A DNA stretch of 50,390 nt from B1SED10-75 sp964636865 (GCA_964636865.1 CAZWVJ010000012.1:1-50390); one strand, 5' to 3'; positions 26,039 through 34,492 are shown, counted from the stretch's first letter. Notes: a model not told the origin generated them from the sequence alone. Translations and numbers: made by a program.

Positions 26039-27499
26039 CTAAGACACCTCCCCGCTAACCGGGACCGCTTTCCAAAAATAGAAAGTAGTATCCCTCTTTT
26101 CATCATAAAACTTGATGCGCAAACTAAAATTAACCTCTTTTCCTACTTCCAAATCATCAAGGCTACAATCTGTAAAATCCATTAAAGCTCGACCTCCGCC
26201 ATTTATATCTATATTACCGTAAATAGCCGGAGGGTTAATTGAAGAAGCAAGCATATCGGAAGTATAACTAAAAATTTTCCCGCCTTTGCCTGCAAGATAA
26301 ACAGGTTCAAAGTCATCTACCGAGCCACATTCAGGATTAACACAAATGCGCTGAGGCGGATATTGTTGAGTGCCACAACTATTGCACTTTACCCCCTGCA
26401 ATCCTTGAATTCCTTTGCGGTTTCTCCATACTAATGACCAACGGATTAATTTGTCTTCCTCACCACGCATTCCGACATCAGCTGGAGCCATGTCTCTCCA
26501 TATTAAATATTTAGTGTACTTATCCAGTTCAGCGCGTCTCGATAAACAAGCGCTTACTTTTGCGCGGTTATTTAGTTTCTTGATGTTTTCGGTAACCTCC
26601 AGATAAAGAGCATCATAACCGTTACCATAACCAATTAGCAAAAGCTTTTCGCCCGGCTCGGCAGTTTCCAGCGCACTGGCCAACATCAACAGAGAATGGG
26701 CGGCGCCGCTGTCACCAACAGAGGCTTGCAGTTCATCCTGAATTTTTTCCGCCTCCAACCCAATTTTCTTGTTAATTTTTTTACGAGCTCCCGGATAACA
26801 ACAAGGATATATTATTTTGGAGAAATCATTCGGAGTTAAGCTGTACTTGCGGCAAATACCTTCAATTGCCTCGGGAATAAAAGTTTCGTATCCTAAATCC
26901 CTCACCCAACGTTCTTCCCATTGACGATCATACTTAGAGTTAGCTCCACGCAGATGATCCACAAAATCATGTGCCGCTGAATAAGAGCCTTTATATTCAG
27001 CTATCACATCTTTATCACTTACTAAAAAAGCAGCTGCAGCATCACCGAAAAACATTTCCTGGGCCGATCCCATTTTAGCCAGCCTGCAATCTGCTGCTGA
27101 AACCAATATATTGCCATTACCATGAAATCCTACATGTTCAATAGCAGAAAGCAGCGCAGAAGTCCCCGACTTTAAAGAACCTGAAAAATCGGCAGTTCTG
27201 ATCCCATCTTCCAGGCAAAGAGCCCCGGCAACTATATTAGCATTTTGACGCTCTTTAAAAGAAGCGGTGGTAGTTGCCAGGTATACCCCATCAATTTCTC
27301 TCCGATCAAAATCTTCCAGGCAATCAATTCCTGCTGCCGATGCCATGGTAATGGAATCTTCATCAAAATTGGCTACTGCTTTTTCCCCGGCAGCATTCAT
27401 CATGGTGGCGGGGTTAAGCCACCCCATAGCGCCAAAGACCGTCATGCGATCCAAGCGATAGCGGGGCACATACCCTCCATAAAGACTTATGCCTATCAT
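26039..27499 (-). CDS. HMG-CoA-synthase-like protein fused to a DUF35 zinc-ribbon/OB-fold domain
   Basis: A 486-residue fusion. Residues 1 to about 330 resemble archaeal-type HMG-CoA synthase (thiolase fold). Residues about 365-486 are a DUF35 acyl-CoA-binding module with a four-Cys zinc ribbon (Cys372, 375, 386, 391) followed by an OB fold. Where archaeal HMG-CoA synthases have the nucleophile in a CKAGT-like motif, this protein reads LKSGT (Leu109), so condensation by the usual mechanism is not expected. It probably serves as a scaffold or substrate-holding partner of the thiolase encoded 1 nt downstream. The start has GGGGAGG 10 nt upstream. Confidence 0.85.
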   Translation of the reverse strand: MIGISLYGGYVPRYRLDRMTVFGAMGWLNPATMMNAAGEKAVANFDEDSITMASAAGIDCLEDFDRREIDGVYLATTTASFKERQNANIVAGALCLEDGIRTADFSGSLKSGTSALLSAIEHVGFHGNGNILVSAADCRLAKMGSAQEMFFGDAAAAFLVSDKDVIAEYKGSYSAAHDFVDHLRGANSKYDRQWEERWVRDLGYETFIPEAIEGICRKYSLTPNDFSKIIYPCCYPGARKKINKKIGLEAEKIQDELQASVGDSGAAHSLLMLASALETAEPGEKLLLIGYGNGYDALYLEVTENIKKLNNRAKVSACLSRRAELDKYTKYLIWRDMAPADVGMRGEEDKLIRWSLVWRNRKGIQGLQGVKCNSCGTQQYPPQRICVNPECGSVDDFEPVYLAGKGGKIFSYTSDMLASSINPPAIYGNIDINGGGRALMDFTDCSLDDLEVGKEVNFSLRIKFYDEKRDTTFYFWKAVPVSGEVS

Positions 27500-27559
27500 A
27501 CTTTTAAAACCTCCCCTCTTTTCCTAACAAACACACAGATAACTAAAAAGGCATTTATA

Positions 27560-27631
27560 CTAAACATTATAATTGTAATTAAATTCAAGAGGTTTTATCT
27601 CTTTTCCTACTACAGAAGGATCAATAGGCAT
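27560..27631 (-). pseudogene. Remnant of a MaoC-like (hydratase 2) enoyl-CoA hydratase gene
   Basis: A 23-codon open frame with an excellent ribosome binding site (AAAGGAGG) and ATG. Its product starts MPIDPSVVGKEI and continues KPLEFNYNYNV, then meets TAG. That start is the typical N-terminus of MaoC-type hydratase 2 proteins and of the hydratase part of peroxisomal MFE2, which are about 280 residues long. Nothing homologous follows before the next gene starts about 60 bp later, so nearly all of the gene has been deleted. Its position right after an MFE2-type SDR is where such a hydratase is expected. Confidence 0.6.
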
Positions 27632-27653
27632 CCTCAATAACCTCCTTTAAATA

Positions 27654-27694
27654 TGCTTTCTCGCTTCAACTTTATCAGGCGAAGCGAGAAAGCA
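27654..27694 (-). other. Strong hairpin spanning the SDR stop codon
   Basis: A perfect 14-bp inverted repeat (arms 27654-27667 and 27681-27694) with a 13-nt loop that contains the TGA stop of the SDR gene. No U-run follows (the minus strand reads ATATTTAAAGG), so it is not a normal terminator. It may protect or end the SDR transcript, or reduce downstream expression. Confidence 0.6.
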
Positions 27695-28580
27695 CTTTGG
27701 TGCTCTGTGCCGTTACCGAATCGAATTCACTGCCACCTTCTACATCCATAATATTCTCAAGATTTTCTACCACGTTCTCCACCGTCAGCTCGCTCTCAAC
27801 ATCAAAAAATACGCCCGGACCTTCCATTATAGCTATACGGCTAAAGTAACCCCCGCCTGCTGAAAAAATTTCTCCACTTACGTCACATTGATCCGAACAC
27901 ATCCAGGCCACCAGGGGGGCAACATATTCAGGCTTCAGTTTTTCAACTATATCAGGAGGGAAAACGGTAGCAGTCAGCCGTGTTCCGGCCACAGGAACTA
28001 TTGTGTTAGCCAGGATATTATACTTGGCGCCTTCTTGCTTTACGCTTCTCATTAATCCGACAATACCCATTTTGGCAGCGCCGTAATTTGTTTGACCAAA
28101 ATTGCCGTATACACCTGCCCCGGAGGCAGTTCCAATAATCCTTCCATAATTGTTTTCCCGGAGATAAGGCAACGCTGCCTTGGTGCAGAAATATGTGCCA
28201 TCCATATGCACAGCCATCACTTTTTTATAGTCTTCTTCTTCCATTTTCATCATGCTTTTATCCCGCAAAATCCCTGCATTGTTAATTAATATATCCAATT
28301 TTCCATAAGAATCAATAGCAGTCTGGATAATGCTTTGCGCCCCTTCCCACTCCGATACACTGTCATAATTAGCTACTGCTTCTCCTCCGTTAGATTTAAT
28401 CTCGTCTACCACCTGCTGAGCCGGCGTTGCATCAGAACCGGTTCCGTCAAATGAACCACCCAGATCATTAACTACAACTTTCGCTCCTCTAGATGCAAGT
28501 AACAACGCATACGCTCTTCCCAGTCCTCCTCCGGCACCTGTTACTACTGCAACCCTTCCATCAAACCTGATTTCAGCCAT
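27675..28580 (-). CDS. SDR-family 3-hydroxyacyl-CoA dehydrogenase, MFE2/17beta-HSD4 type
   Basis: A 301-residue short-chain dehydrogenase. The nucleotide motif TGAGGGLGRAYA and VVVNDLGG (NAD preference), NNAGILRD, and the catalytic Tyr/Lys in NYGAAKMG are intact. The NDLGGSFDGTG insertion is characteristic of the (3R)-hydroxyacyl-CoA dehydrogenase domain of multifunctional enzyme 2. The start at 28580 is used because AAAGGAG precedes it; the 54 codons upstream are AT-rich leader. In related pathways it works with a MaoC hydratase, and a remnant of such a gene lies directly downstream. Confidence 0.92.
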   Translation of the reverse strand: MAEIRFDGRVAVVTGAGGGLGRAYALLLASRGAKVVVNDLGGSFDGTGSDATPAQQVVDEIKSNGGEAVANYDSVSEWEGAQSIIQTAIDSYGKLDILINNAGILRDKSMMKMEEEDYKKVMAVHMDGTYFCTKAALPYLRENNYGRIIGTASGAGVYGNFGQTNYGAAKMGIVGLMRSVKQEGAKYNILANTIVPVAGTRLTATVFPPDIVEKLKPEYVAPLVAWMCSDQCDVSGEIFSAGGGYFSRIAIMEGPGVFFDVESELTVENVVENLENIMDVEGGSEFDSVTAQSTKVLSRFA

Positions 28581-28777
28581 AAACAATTCTCCTTTCATTT
28601 TTTTTAACTTAAATAAACAGTAGACCCAAACCTTTATTGTTATAAACATAAATTCTTTAATCAGAAAAATATTCGATTTCAAAATACATCTAATATTTAC
28701 AAGATTAATTCTATGTTTAATGCCATCTTCCTGCAATAACAATTTAAAAACTTAATCATAAGCAGTTTAGCCTCAAA

Positions 28778-28823
28778 AAGGCACGGGGACGGTTCCTTTG
28801 TCTCAAGGCACGGGGGCGGTTCC
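28778..28823. repeat. Tandem copies of a GC-rich AGGCACGGGGACGGTTCC-type repeat
   Basis: Two 19-bp units (28778-28796 and 28805-28823) differ at one base and are spaced 27 bp start to start, in an otherwise AT-rich gap. I recall this word as a dispersed repeat in many Clostridia, often beside IS200-like/REP-associated tyrosine transposase genes. No transposase is present here, so it is probably a relic or a non-autonomous copy. Confidence 0.6.
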
Positions 28824-28892
28824 GTTGCCTTGTGCATAGGTTTCGCTGTGTGGGTAGAAGCTAAATTGAATAAAAATTTATTCCCGAACATA

Positions 28893-28928
28893 ATAAAAAA
28901 ACCCCGGTCTCCAACTAATACCGGGGTT
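28893..28928 (-). terminator. Rho-independent terminator after the tautomerase gene
   Basis: The 9-bp stem AACCCCGGT/ACCGGGGTT with an 11-nt loop is followed on the minus strand by a run of seven T. It ends the hbd, FAD oxidoreductase and tautomerase transcript. Confidence 0.85.
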
Positions 28929-28983
28929 CATCAATTTTTTATTTAAAGGTATTCTTCATAAATTACGCCGGCAAACCTATCCT

Positions 28984-29181
28984 CTAAGTCTCTCTTTTTT
29001 TAATATCGTCCAAGAGTTCGCCGCCTACCCCCACATTCTCCGGTGAACTGGATTGCAGGTAAACTACAAACCCTGATTTTTTAATTCAGGTCAATTCACT
29101 GGCTTTTTGGGTAAAAGATTCTATTAATTCTTTCTTTTTTTCCCGACTTAATTCCGGCCCATAAAAAAATATGGTGGGCAC
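28984..29181 (-). pseudogene. 4-oxalocrotonate tautomerase family gene interrupted by an in-frame TGA
   Basis: GTG start with AAAGGAGG upstream, then 31 codons beginning with PTIFFYGPELSREKKKELI, where Pro2 is the expected catalytic N-terminal proline. Codon 32 is TGA (29088-29086). The same frame then continues with 33 family-like codons (GFVVYLQSSSPENVGVGGEL, ending KKRET) to TAG. Members have Gly at this place, so GGA to TGA is the simplest explanation. The full 65 codons equal the family length (about 62-70), with no frameshift. Alternatives are a sequencing error or selenocysteine insertion. Too short for ordinary ORF calling. Confidence 0.75.
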
Positions 29182-29239
29182 TTAAAATTACCTCCTTTCC
29201 CTAGCTTTTCCTTTTTGTCTCATACTTTCGTTAAGGTTA

Positions 29240-30529
29240 TCATGACTTTTTAATTGTTTCATAAGTTACATGTACCGCTTCATGGCCAACATCTCCCCCG
29301 GCACCGGGAGCAGCAATAGAGTCTCCTACTAAAAATAGATTATCCACTCCGGGAACTTCTGCAGAAGGACGTTTTTCTTTAATTTGAGCTACATTAACTT
29401 CAGTTCCATCAACCACAGGCAAATATAAAGAGCGCTGCCATTCTATGTTGTCTTTCAGGCGAGGGAAAAAGTTAAATAGTTTATTTTCCAGATGTTGGTG
29501 TTGTTTCTTAGCCCATTGTTTTTCTTTTATCTTCTTGTTATCCACCGGCTGCAACCAGGTTAATAGTTGTTTACCTTCCGGCGCCAATGAAGGCTCTATA
29601 TTAGAAGTAAACATACCAAAGGATTTTGGCTCATACATATAACAAAGTCCATCAATATCCGAAATCTTTTCTTTTAAGCCATAATCAAGGACTATCCCGG
29701 CAGTAGGGTTATTTCCCTTACATTTTTCCACATATTCATTGGGTACCCTATCCGGCAAATAAGGTGGCAGCTCAAAAGTAGGCATGGAAAGGACAACTTT
29801 TTCCCCGGGTATAAATTCATCTTCAACATATACTCCTGTTACTTTGCCACCCTCGGTATTTAGGCTTGTTACCGGTGATTTTAATCTAACTTCTCCTTGT
29901 TCTTCAATCTTATTTTTGAAAAGTTCAATTAAAGGCTGCCAACCTCCTCGTGGATACATTACGGAAATACCGGATTGCAAAACCTTTTGCATATTAGCAA
30001 ACATCTCTCCCACAGATGCTCTTTCAATAAAAGGACATACCATCATAGAAGCACTGACAAGATGGAAATAACGCCTGAGGCCACCTTTAACGTTATTTTC
30101 ATTAAGCCATTGTTTAACGCTTTTCTCCTTTAATTGCTCGCTGTAAGCTCCTCTTCTGATCTTTCCTATTAATTGCGCTGCTTTAATTTTTTCTCTGGTA
30201 GTAAAAAAACGGCTGGTTAGAAAAGCTTTCTTTCCGGTAGGAAACACTTTTACTTTTCCATCTTCATCCAATACCCAGGAAGTCCCTAGAGGCGCATATT
30301 CAACTTCATGCCCCAACTGCCTACAGGTGTGAGAGATAGAACTTTCAGGCCCAAAACGTATTAAATGTATTCCATAATCAACAAGAAAACCATTTTTATT
30401 GATTACCGCAGCCCTTCCTCCTAACCTTGGGCTCTTTTCCAGAACCAATACTTTTTCCCCGTCATTGGCAAGCAGCGCTCCTAGCTGCAGGCCGGTAATG
30501 CCGCCTCCTACAATAATGGTGTTAAACAT
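29240..30529 (-). CDS. FAD-dependent oxidoreductase, phytoene-desaturase/amine-oxidase-like
   Basis: A 429-residue flavoprotein with the N-terminal dinucleotide motif VGGGITGLQLGALL, followed by VLVLEKSPRLGGRAAV (the usual ExxxxLGGR) and a C-terminal FLVGDSIAAPGAGGD flavin motif. The overall plan is that of the CrtI/NAD(P)-binding Rossmann-like superfamily. The substrate is not apparent. The context between Hbd and a tautomerase suggests an acyl or cyclic intermediate rather than a carotenoid, since no isoprenoid genes are near. It begins 41 nt after hbd. Confidence 0.82.
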   Translation of the reverse strand: MFNTIIVGGGITGLQLGALLANDGEKVLVLEKSPRLGGRAAVINKNGFLVDYGIHLIRFGPESSISHTCRQLGHEVEYAPLGTSWVLDEDGKVKVFPTGKKAFLTSRFFTTREKIKAAQLIGKIRRGAYSEQLKEKSVKQWLNENNVKGGLRRYFHLVSASMMVCPFIERASVGEMFANMQKVLQSGISVMYPRGGWQPLIELFKNKIEEQGEVRLKSPVTSLNTEGGKVTGVYVEDEFIPGEKVVLSMPTFELPPYLPDRVPNEYVEKCKGNNPTAGIVLDYGLKEKISDIDGLCYMYEPKSFGMFTSNIEPSLAPEGKQLLTWLQPVDNKKIKEKQWAKKQHQHLENKLFNFFPRLKDNIEWQRSLYLPVVDGTEVNVAQIKEKRPSAEVPGVDNLFLVGDSIAAPGAGGDVGHEAVHVTYETIKKS

Positions 30530-30570
30530 GATTTTAACTCCTCTCGCAGTTAATTAAACTAAAATTCATT

Positions 30571-31419
30571 TCAATAAGTATAAAATCCCCGGCCAGATTT
30601 TTTTCCAAAAAGACCGGCATTAACATAACGCCTTAACAAAGGACAAGGACGATATTTGGGATCTCCATATCCTTTATGCAGAACTTCCATAACGTAAAGA
30701 CATGTATCCAATCCTATAAGATCAGCCAACGCTAAAGGTCCCATAGGATGGTTCATTCCTAATTTCATCACCTGATCTACCCCTTCAGGCTCAGCAACCC
30801 CCTCATAAACGCAAAAAATGGCTTCATTGATCATAGGCATAAGTACTCTATTTGAAACAAAGCCCGGAAAATCATTCACAACCACCGGAGTTTTTCCCAT
30901 GTTATTAGCTAATTCATAGGTAAACTCTACTACATTATCATCGGTTAACTGACCGCTAATTATTTCCACCAAAGGCATAACCGGCACAGGGTTCATAAAA
31001 TGCATTCCAATAAATTTCTCCGGACGCCCTGTATGAGATGCGATTTCCGTTATGGGCAAAGAAGAAGTGTTGGTGGCAAATATCGTTTCTTTTGGAAGGA
31101 GGGAATCAATTTCTGCAAAAATCTTTGCCTTAATCTCCATATCTTCCACGGCGGCTTCTATAACAAAACTTGCATCATTTCCCGATTTTAAAGATTCCAC
31201 GCAGCTTAACCTGGACAATGCAGCTTCTTTTTCTTCCGAAGATAATTTGCCCTTTTCTACTTGTCGATCCAAATTTTTAATAACGGAAGCCTTCCCTTTT
31301 TCTAATGCTTTGCTATCAATATCATAAAGGCAAACACTGTAACCTGACTGCGCAGCTACTTGAGCTATTCCACTTCCCATCTGCCCTGCACCGACTACTA
31401 AAATTTTGTCCATCTGCAT
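30571..31419 (-). CDS. hbd: 3-hydroxybutyryl-CoA dehydrogenase
   Basis: A 282-residue NAD(P)-dependent L-3-hydroxyacyl-CoA dehydrogenase. The N-terminal VVGAGQMGSGIAQVAA binds NAD. NTSSLPITEIA, the catalytic HFMNPVPVMPLVEI (His, with Glu later), and the C-terminal domain GMNHPMGPLALADLIGLD are present. It converts 3-hydroxybutyryl-CoA to acetoacetyl-CoA in butyrate oxidation and would link the acyl-CoA dehydrogenases of the first cluster with ThlA. It is the first gene of the hbd, FAD oxidoreductase, tautomerase run. Confidence 0.95.
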   Translation of the reverse strand: MQMDKILVVGAGQMGSGIAQVAAQSGYSVCLYDIDSKALEKGKASVIKNLDRQVEKGKLSSEEKEAALSRLSCVESLKSGNDASFVIEAAVEDMEIKAKIFAEIDSLLPKETIFATNTSSLPITEIASHTGRPEKFIGMHFMNPVPVMPLVEIISGQLTDDNVVEFTYELANNMGKTPVVVNDFPGFVSNRVLMPMINEAIFCVYEGVAEPEGVDQVMKLGMNHPMGPLALADLIGLDTCLYVMEVLHKGYGDPKYRPCPLLRRYVNAGLFGKKSGRGFYTY

Positions 31420-31482
31420 TATCTTTTTCCTCCCTTATATGAACAAACAGAGACACCACAAAGTTGGGGGTTAATATACTTA

Positions 31483-31929
31483 CTAATGTAAATCTTCCCC
31501 ATCAGGTTTTTCAAAAACTACGTCATCGGGATCAAGGGTAAATTCAACCAGTTTCATAGTTATAAAAATCGGCGCTCCCCATCGCAAGGCCAATGCTATG
31601 GCGTCACTGGGCCTGGAATCTACAATTCTGGCTTCATCGCCTTGCTCCAGGTAAATTTCAGCATAATAGGTTCCTTCCGGCGTTATATCTGTAATAATTA
31701 TTTTTTCAATTCTTCCTTCCAGCTTATCACAGCAAGATTTAATCAGATCATGAGTCAACGGCCTTACTGCAAATTCATCTTGCAGAGGCATAGCTATGGC
31801 CTGAGCCTCAAAAGGACCAATCCATATTGGAAGCACTTTCGTGTCCTCTTTATCAGACAACAAAACAATATGGTTTTGATTTTGATCCATCGCTACTAAT
31901 TTTACATCCACTTCCACCAAGGAGCTCAA
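31483..31929 (-). CDS. Bifunctional nuclease family (DUF151) protein
   Basis: A 148-residue DUF151 domain: IVLLSDKEDTKVLPIWIGPFEAQAIAM followed by SRPSDAIALALRWGAPIFI, the two conserved blocks of the family. Plant and bacterial members have been reported to have DNase/RNase activity; the role in Firmicutes is unclear. I prefer a TTG start at 31929 because AAGGAGG lies 9 nt upstream; an ATG at 31953 would put the Shine-Dalgarno sequence inside the gene. It is followed by a macrodomain gene on the same strand. Confidence 0.85.
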   Translation of the reverse strand: MSSLVEVDVKLVAMDQNQNHIVLLSDKEDTKVLPIWIGPFEAQAIAMPLQDEFAVRPLTHDLIKSCCDKLEGRIEKIIITDITPEGTYYAEIYLEQGDEARIVDSRPSDAIALALRWGAPIFITMKLVEFTLDPDDVVFEKPDGEDLH

Positions 31930-32081
31930 TATTCCCGTCCTCCTTTCCCCCATCTTAAATATTCCCGGGCAATTTTTCTTGGGGGTATTATACTGCTAAC
32001 ATCTAAGTATAATCAATAGAATATCTGCAATTAAATACCTCCATATTGGTTAATTACTTAAGTACAGCTATATATATGGGC

Positions 32082-32615
32082 TTATCCGGCCAAACGTGAT
32101 AAGTTTTTTTCAAAAACAGAAAGATCATCGTTACTGCGTAATACAAAACGAATCTTTTTTACATTTTGCAGGTCTTTTACCATTTTGATAGCGGTATCAA
32201 TGGCTACCTCAGCCGCCTCTTCCAAAGGATACCCAAAGGCCCCTGTAGAAATTGCCGGAAAAGCAATTGAATTTATTTTATTATCTTCCGCCACCTTAAG
32301 TGAATTCTGATAACACTTTGCCAATAATTCATGTGCCGGCTTATCTTTTCCATAAACCGGTCCTAAACAATGAATTACATATTGGTTAGGCAAATTGTAT
32401 GCTCCGGTTATTACCGCTTCACCCGGTTTTATGGGAGCTAAAGGCTTGCATTCTTTTTCCAACTCCGGCCCCGCAGCCCGATGAATTGCTCCGGCTACAC
32501 CTCCACCGGGACCCAGCTGTGCATTAGCGGCATTAACTACTGCATCCATATCATCCTGAGCTACAATATCACCTTGCACACATTCCAATATTACCCCCGA
32601 TATTTCTTTAAGCAT
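32082..32615 (-). CDS. Macrodomain protein (O-acetyl-ADP-ribose deacetylase, MacroD type)
   Basis: A 177-residue single macrodomain. The ADP-ribose site is complete: VVNAANAQLGPGGGVAGAIHRAAG, then IHCLGPVYG and FPAISTGAFGYP. It probably removes ADP-ribose or O-acetyl-ADP-ribose. An AGGAGGGG ribosome binding site precedes the ATG. It lies alone between two same-strand genes and has no visible toxin or ADP-ribosyltransferase partner here. Confidence 0.92.
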   Translation of the reverse strand: MLKEISGVILECVQGDIVAQDDMDAVVNAANAQLGPGGGVAGAIHRAAGPELEKECKPLAPIKPGEAVITGAYNLPNQYVIHCLGPVYGKDKPAHELLAKCYQNSLKVAEDNKINSIAFPAISTGAFGYPLEEAAEVAIDTAIKMVKDLQNVKKIRFVLRSNDDLSVFEKNLSRLAG

Positions 32616-32696
32616 AAATAATCCCCTCCTTTAAGTAGTTTAAATATGAAAAAATTACGTATTAATTACATATAGGTAAATCACTTGCCCAATATC

Positions 32697-34106
32697 CTAA
32701 CCGGTCTCTTTCCGGACTTTATTGCGCATTTCATCTAAAAATACCACCTCATTTTCCAAACGGGACTTTTCAGCAGCAAAAGCCATAAAGTGGCTTTCCA
32801 AAGATGTTTTGCCCGAGGTAAGCACTGCACTGTTATCGGATTTTCCACTTTTCAAGGAATCTGCTATGGCTTCCATTATACCGTCATCCCCGCCCATATG
32901 TCCACTTAAATCCAGATCGACATTGAACAACACCTTTTTGCGAACATGATAGTGATCATAAACAATTATTTGTTGGTCTTCCACCGAAAACTTGCCCCAA
33001 AGTATCCCTTTAGAACCTTCTACCCGGATCCATCTTCCCTCATAAGACGCCATACCATGAACCCTTAAGGCGGCAGTAATGCCATTTTTAAATTCAATAT
33101 TTACCACCTGGTTATCACAAACGTTGTTGTCACATTGATAAACGCAGTTTCCATACGGACCGTTTTTTATTGCCCGGTATTTGCTTTCTTCAGTGTAATC
33201 GTCCGTAATAGCTGAAATAGGCCACAAATTACGATTAGCCAGTATTCGTAACGGTGGATAAAATAAGCCCATAAAACTAACTGCCATGGGATGATGCAAT
33301 GCAAGCCAGGCAATTATCCTCTTGTATAAATATTTCGACCGCATGCCAATCTGTAAAACAGGTTCGGCTTGCAAGTAAATTCGCGGTGCATACCATTGGC
33401 AAGTATCCGCTACCTCACAACCCTCCATGCATCTCTCTGTTGCTCCCGGAGGTGTATTTTCAGGACGGTAAAAACTTAAATTGCCGAAAGAAGATACTTT
33501 TTCAGCCGTAGAATCAGCAAGCCAATAAAGAATATCTAAATCATGAGATGTTTTAGCCAATATTAAAGGACTGGATTTTTCGCTGCAGCTCCATTTTCCC
33601 CGCACATAAGAATGAGCAAAGTGCCAATATGAGATATTTTCACTGTGTTCGATATTAATAACTTTACCGATTTCTCCTTCTTGAAGTACTTTTTTAATAG
33701 TTGCGAAAAAAGGAGTATAGCGAAGCACATGCGCAATCCAAAGTTGTTTGCCTGTTTCTTCCGCTTTTTTACTAATACGGTAACATTCTTCTTGAGTAGT
33801 AGCCATAGGCTTTTCCAGCATTACATGATAACCCAATTCCAGGGCCTTCAGGGCGGGAGCGGTGTGCATTTGATCCTGAGTTGCTATCACGCACAAATCG
33901 GCCATTTTTTTTTGCGCAAGTATGTCTTCCCAAGACTTGTAAACGTTCTCGGCAGCAATACCATGTTCTTCTGCAAACTGATTTCGCCTTTTATCCACAG
34001 GATCAGCCACTGCCACAAATTTCATTTTTTCTTTGTTGCGAAGCGCCCAATTACCATAAGCACCTCTCCCTCTACCACCTGCACCTATTAATATTGCAGT
34101 GACCAT
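32697..34106 (-). CDS. Gfo/Idh/MocA-family NAD(P)-dependent oxidoreductase
   Basis: A 469-residue sugar or inositol dehydrogenase-like protein. The N-terminal Rossmann fold begins AILIGAGGRGRGAYG, and MLEKPMATTQEE carries the EKP motif whose Lys is catalytic in this family. It is longer than the usual 330-400 residues because of a Cys-rich stretch (CMEGCEVADTC and later CVYQCDNNVC). The start at 34106 gives the correct N-terminus of the fold. The substrate is unknown. Confidence 0.88.
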   Translation of the reverse strand: MVTAILIGAGGRGRGAYGNWALRNKEKMKFVAVADPVDKRRNQFAEEHGIAAENVYKSWEDILAQKKMADLCVIATQDQMHTAPALKALELGYHVMLEKPMATTQEECYRISKKAEETGKQLWIAHVLRYTPFFATIKKVLQEGEIGKVINIEHSENISYWHFAHSYVRGKWSCSEKSSPLILAKTSHDLDILYWLADSTAEKVSSFGNLSFYRPENTPPGATERCMEGCEVADTCQWYAPRIYLQAEPVLQIGMRSKYLYKRIIAWLALHHPMAVSFMGLFYPPLRILANRNLWPISAITDDYTEESKYRAIKNGPYGNCVYQCDNNVCDNQVVNIEFKNGITAALRVHGMASYEGRWIRVEGSKGILWGKFSVEDQQIIVYDHYHVRKKVLFNVDLDLSGHMGGDDGIMEAIADSLKSGKSDNSAVLTSGKTSLESHFMAFAAEKSRLENEVVFLDEMRNKVRKETG

Positions 34107-34492
34107 AGTTAGTACCCCTTCCTTGTCTCTTACTTCATACAAAATTTATATGCACGCTTACTTTAATTATTTTCAATATTATCATAAAAGATTACTATTA
34201 CCTTTTATTAACAGTATAAAAAATATAGCAGTAAAAGTAAAGCTGATTACTTGCTATATTTGGGAAAAATTAGTTATTTAATCCCCCTAATATAAAGCTT
34301 TTTCAAATTTTATAGCACGCCCCATTACTTTATTTGCAAATAAGCATCCATAATAAGTGATGCGACTTTTTTTTGATTTAAAAGGCCTTTTATGTTAATT
34401 TAAATAAGTAAAGGTAAAGAAAATTTAAGGATTTTGGAAAATACTTATAAGTAAAGTTTGATCATTCCTTAATTTAAGGAGAATTTTCATAT
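34107..34492. other. Divergent AT-rich intergenic region with a 14-bp palindrome
   Basis: 386 bp between the minus-strand oxidoreductase and the plus-strand RND transporter. It has no open reading frame worth calling. A perfect palindrome TAAAAGGCCTTTTA lies at 34379-34392, about 100 bp before the transporter start, and could be an operator. No convincing -35/-10 pair was found on either strand. Confidence 0.4.

Noticed and set aside
27654..27694. Hairpin after the SDR gene as a rho-independent terminator
   Set aside because: The stem is strong, but no T-run follows on either strand.
28697..28891. 64-codon minus-strand frame with Cys/Pro-rich product
   Set aside because: It reads through the GC-rich dispersed repeat and AT-rich flanks, has no ribosome binding site and no protein-like composition; it is an artefact of the repeat.
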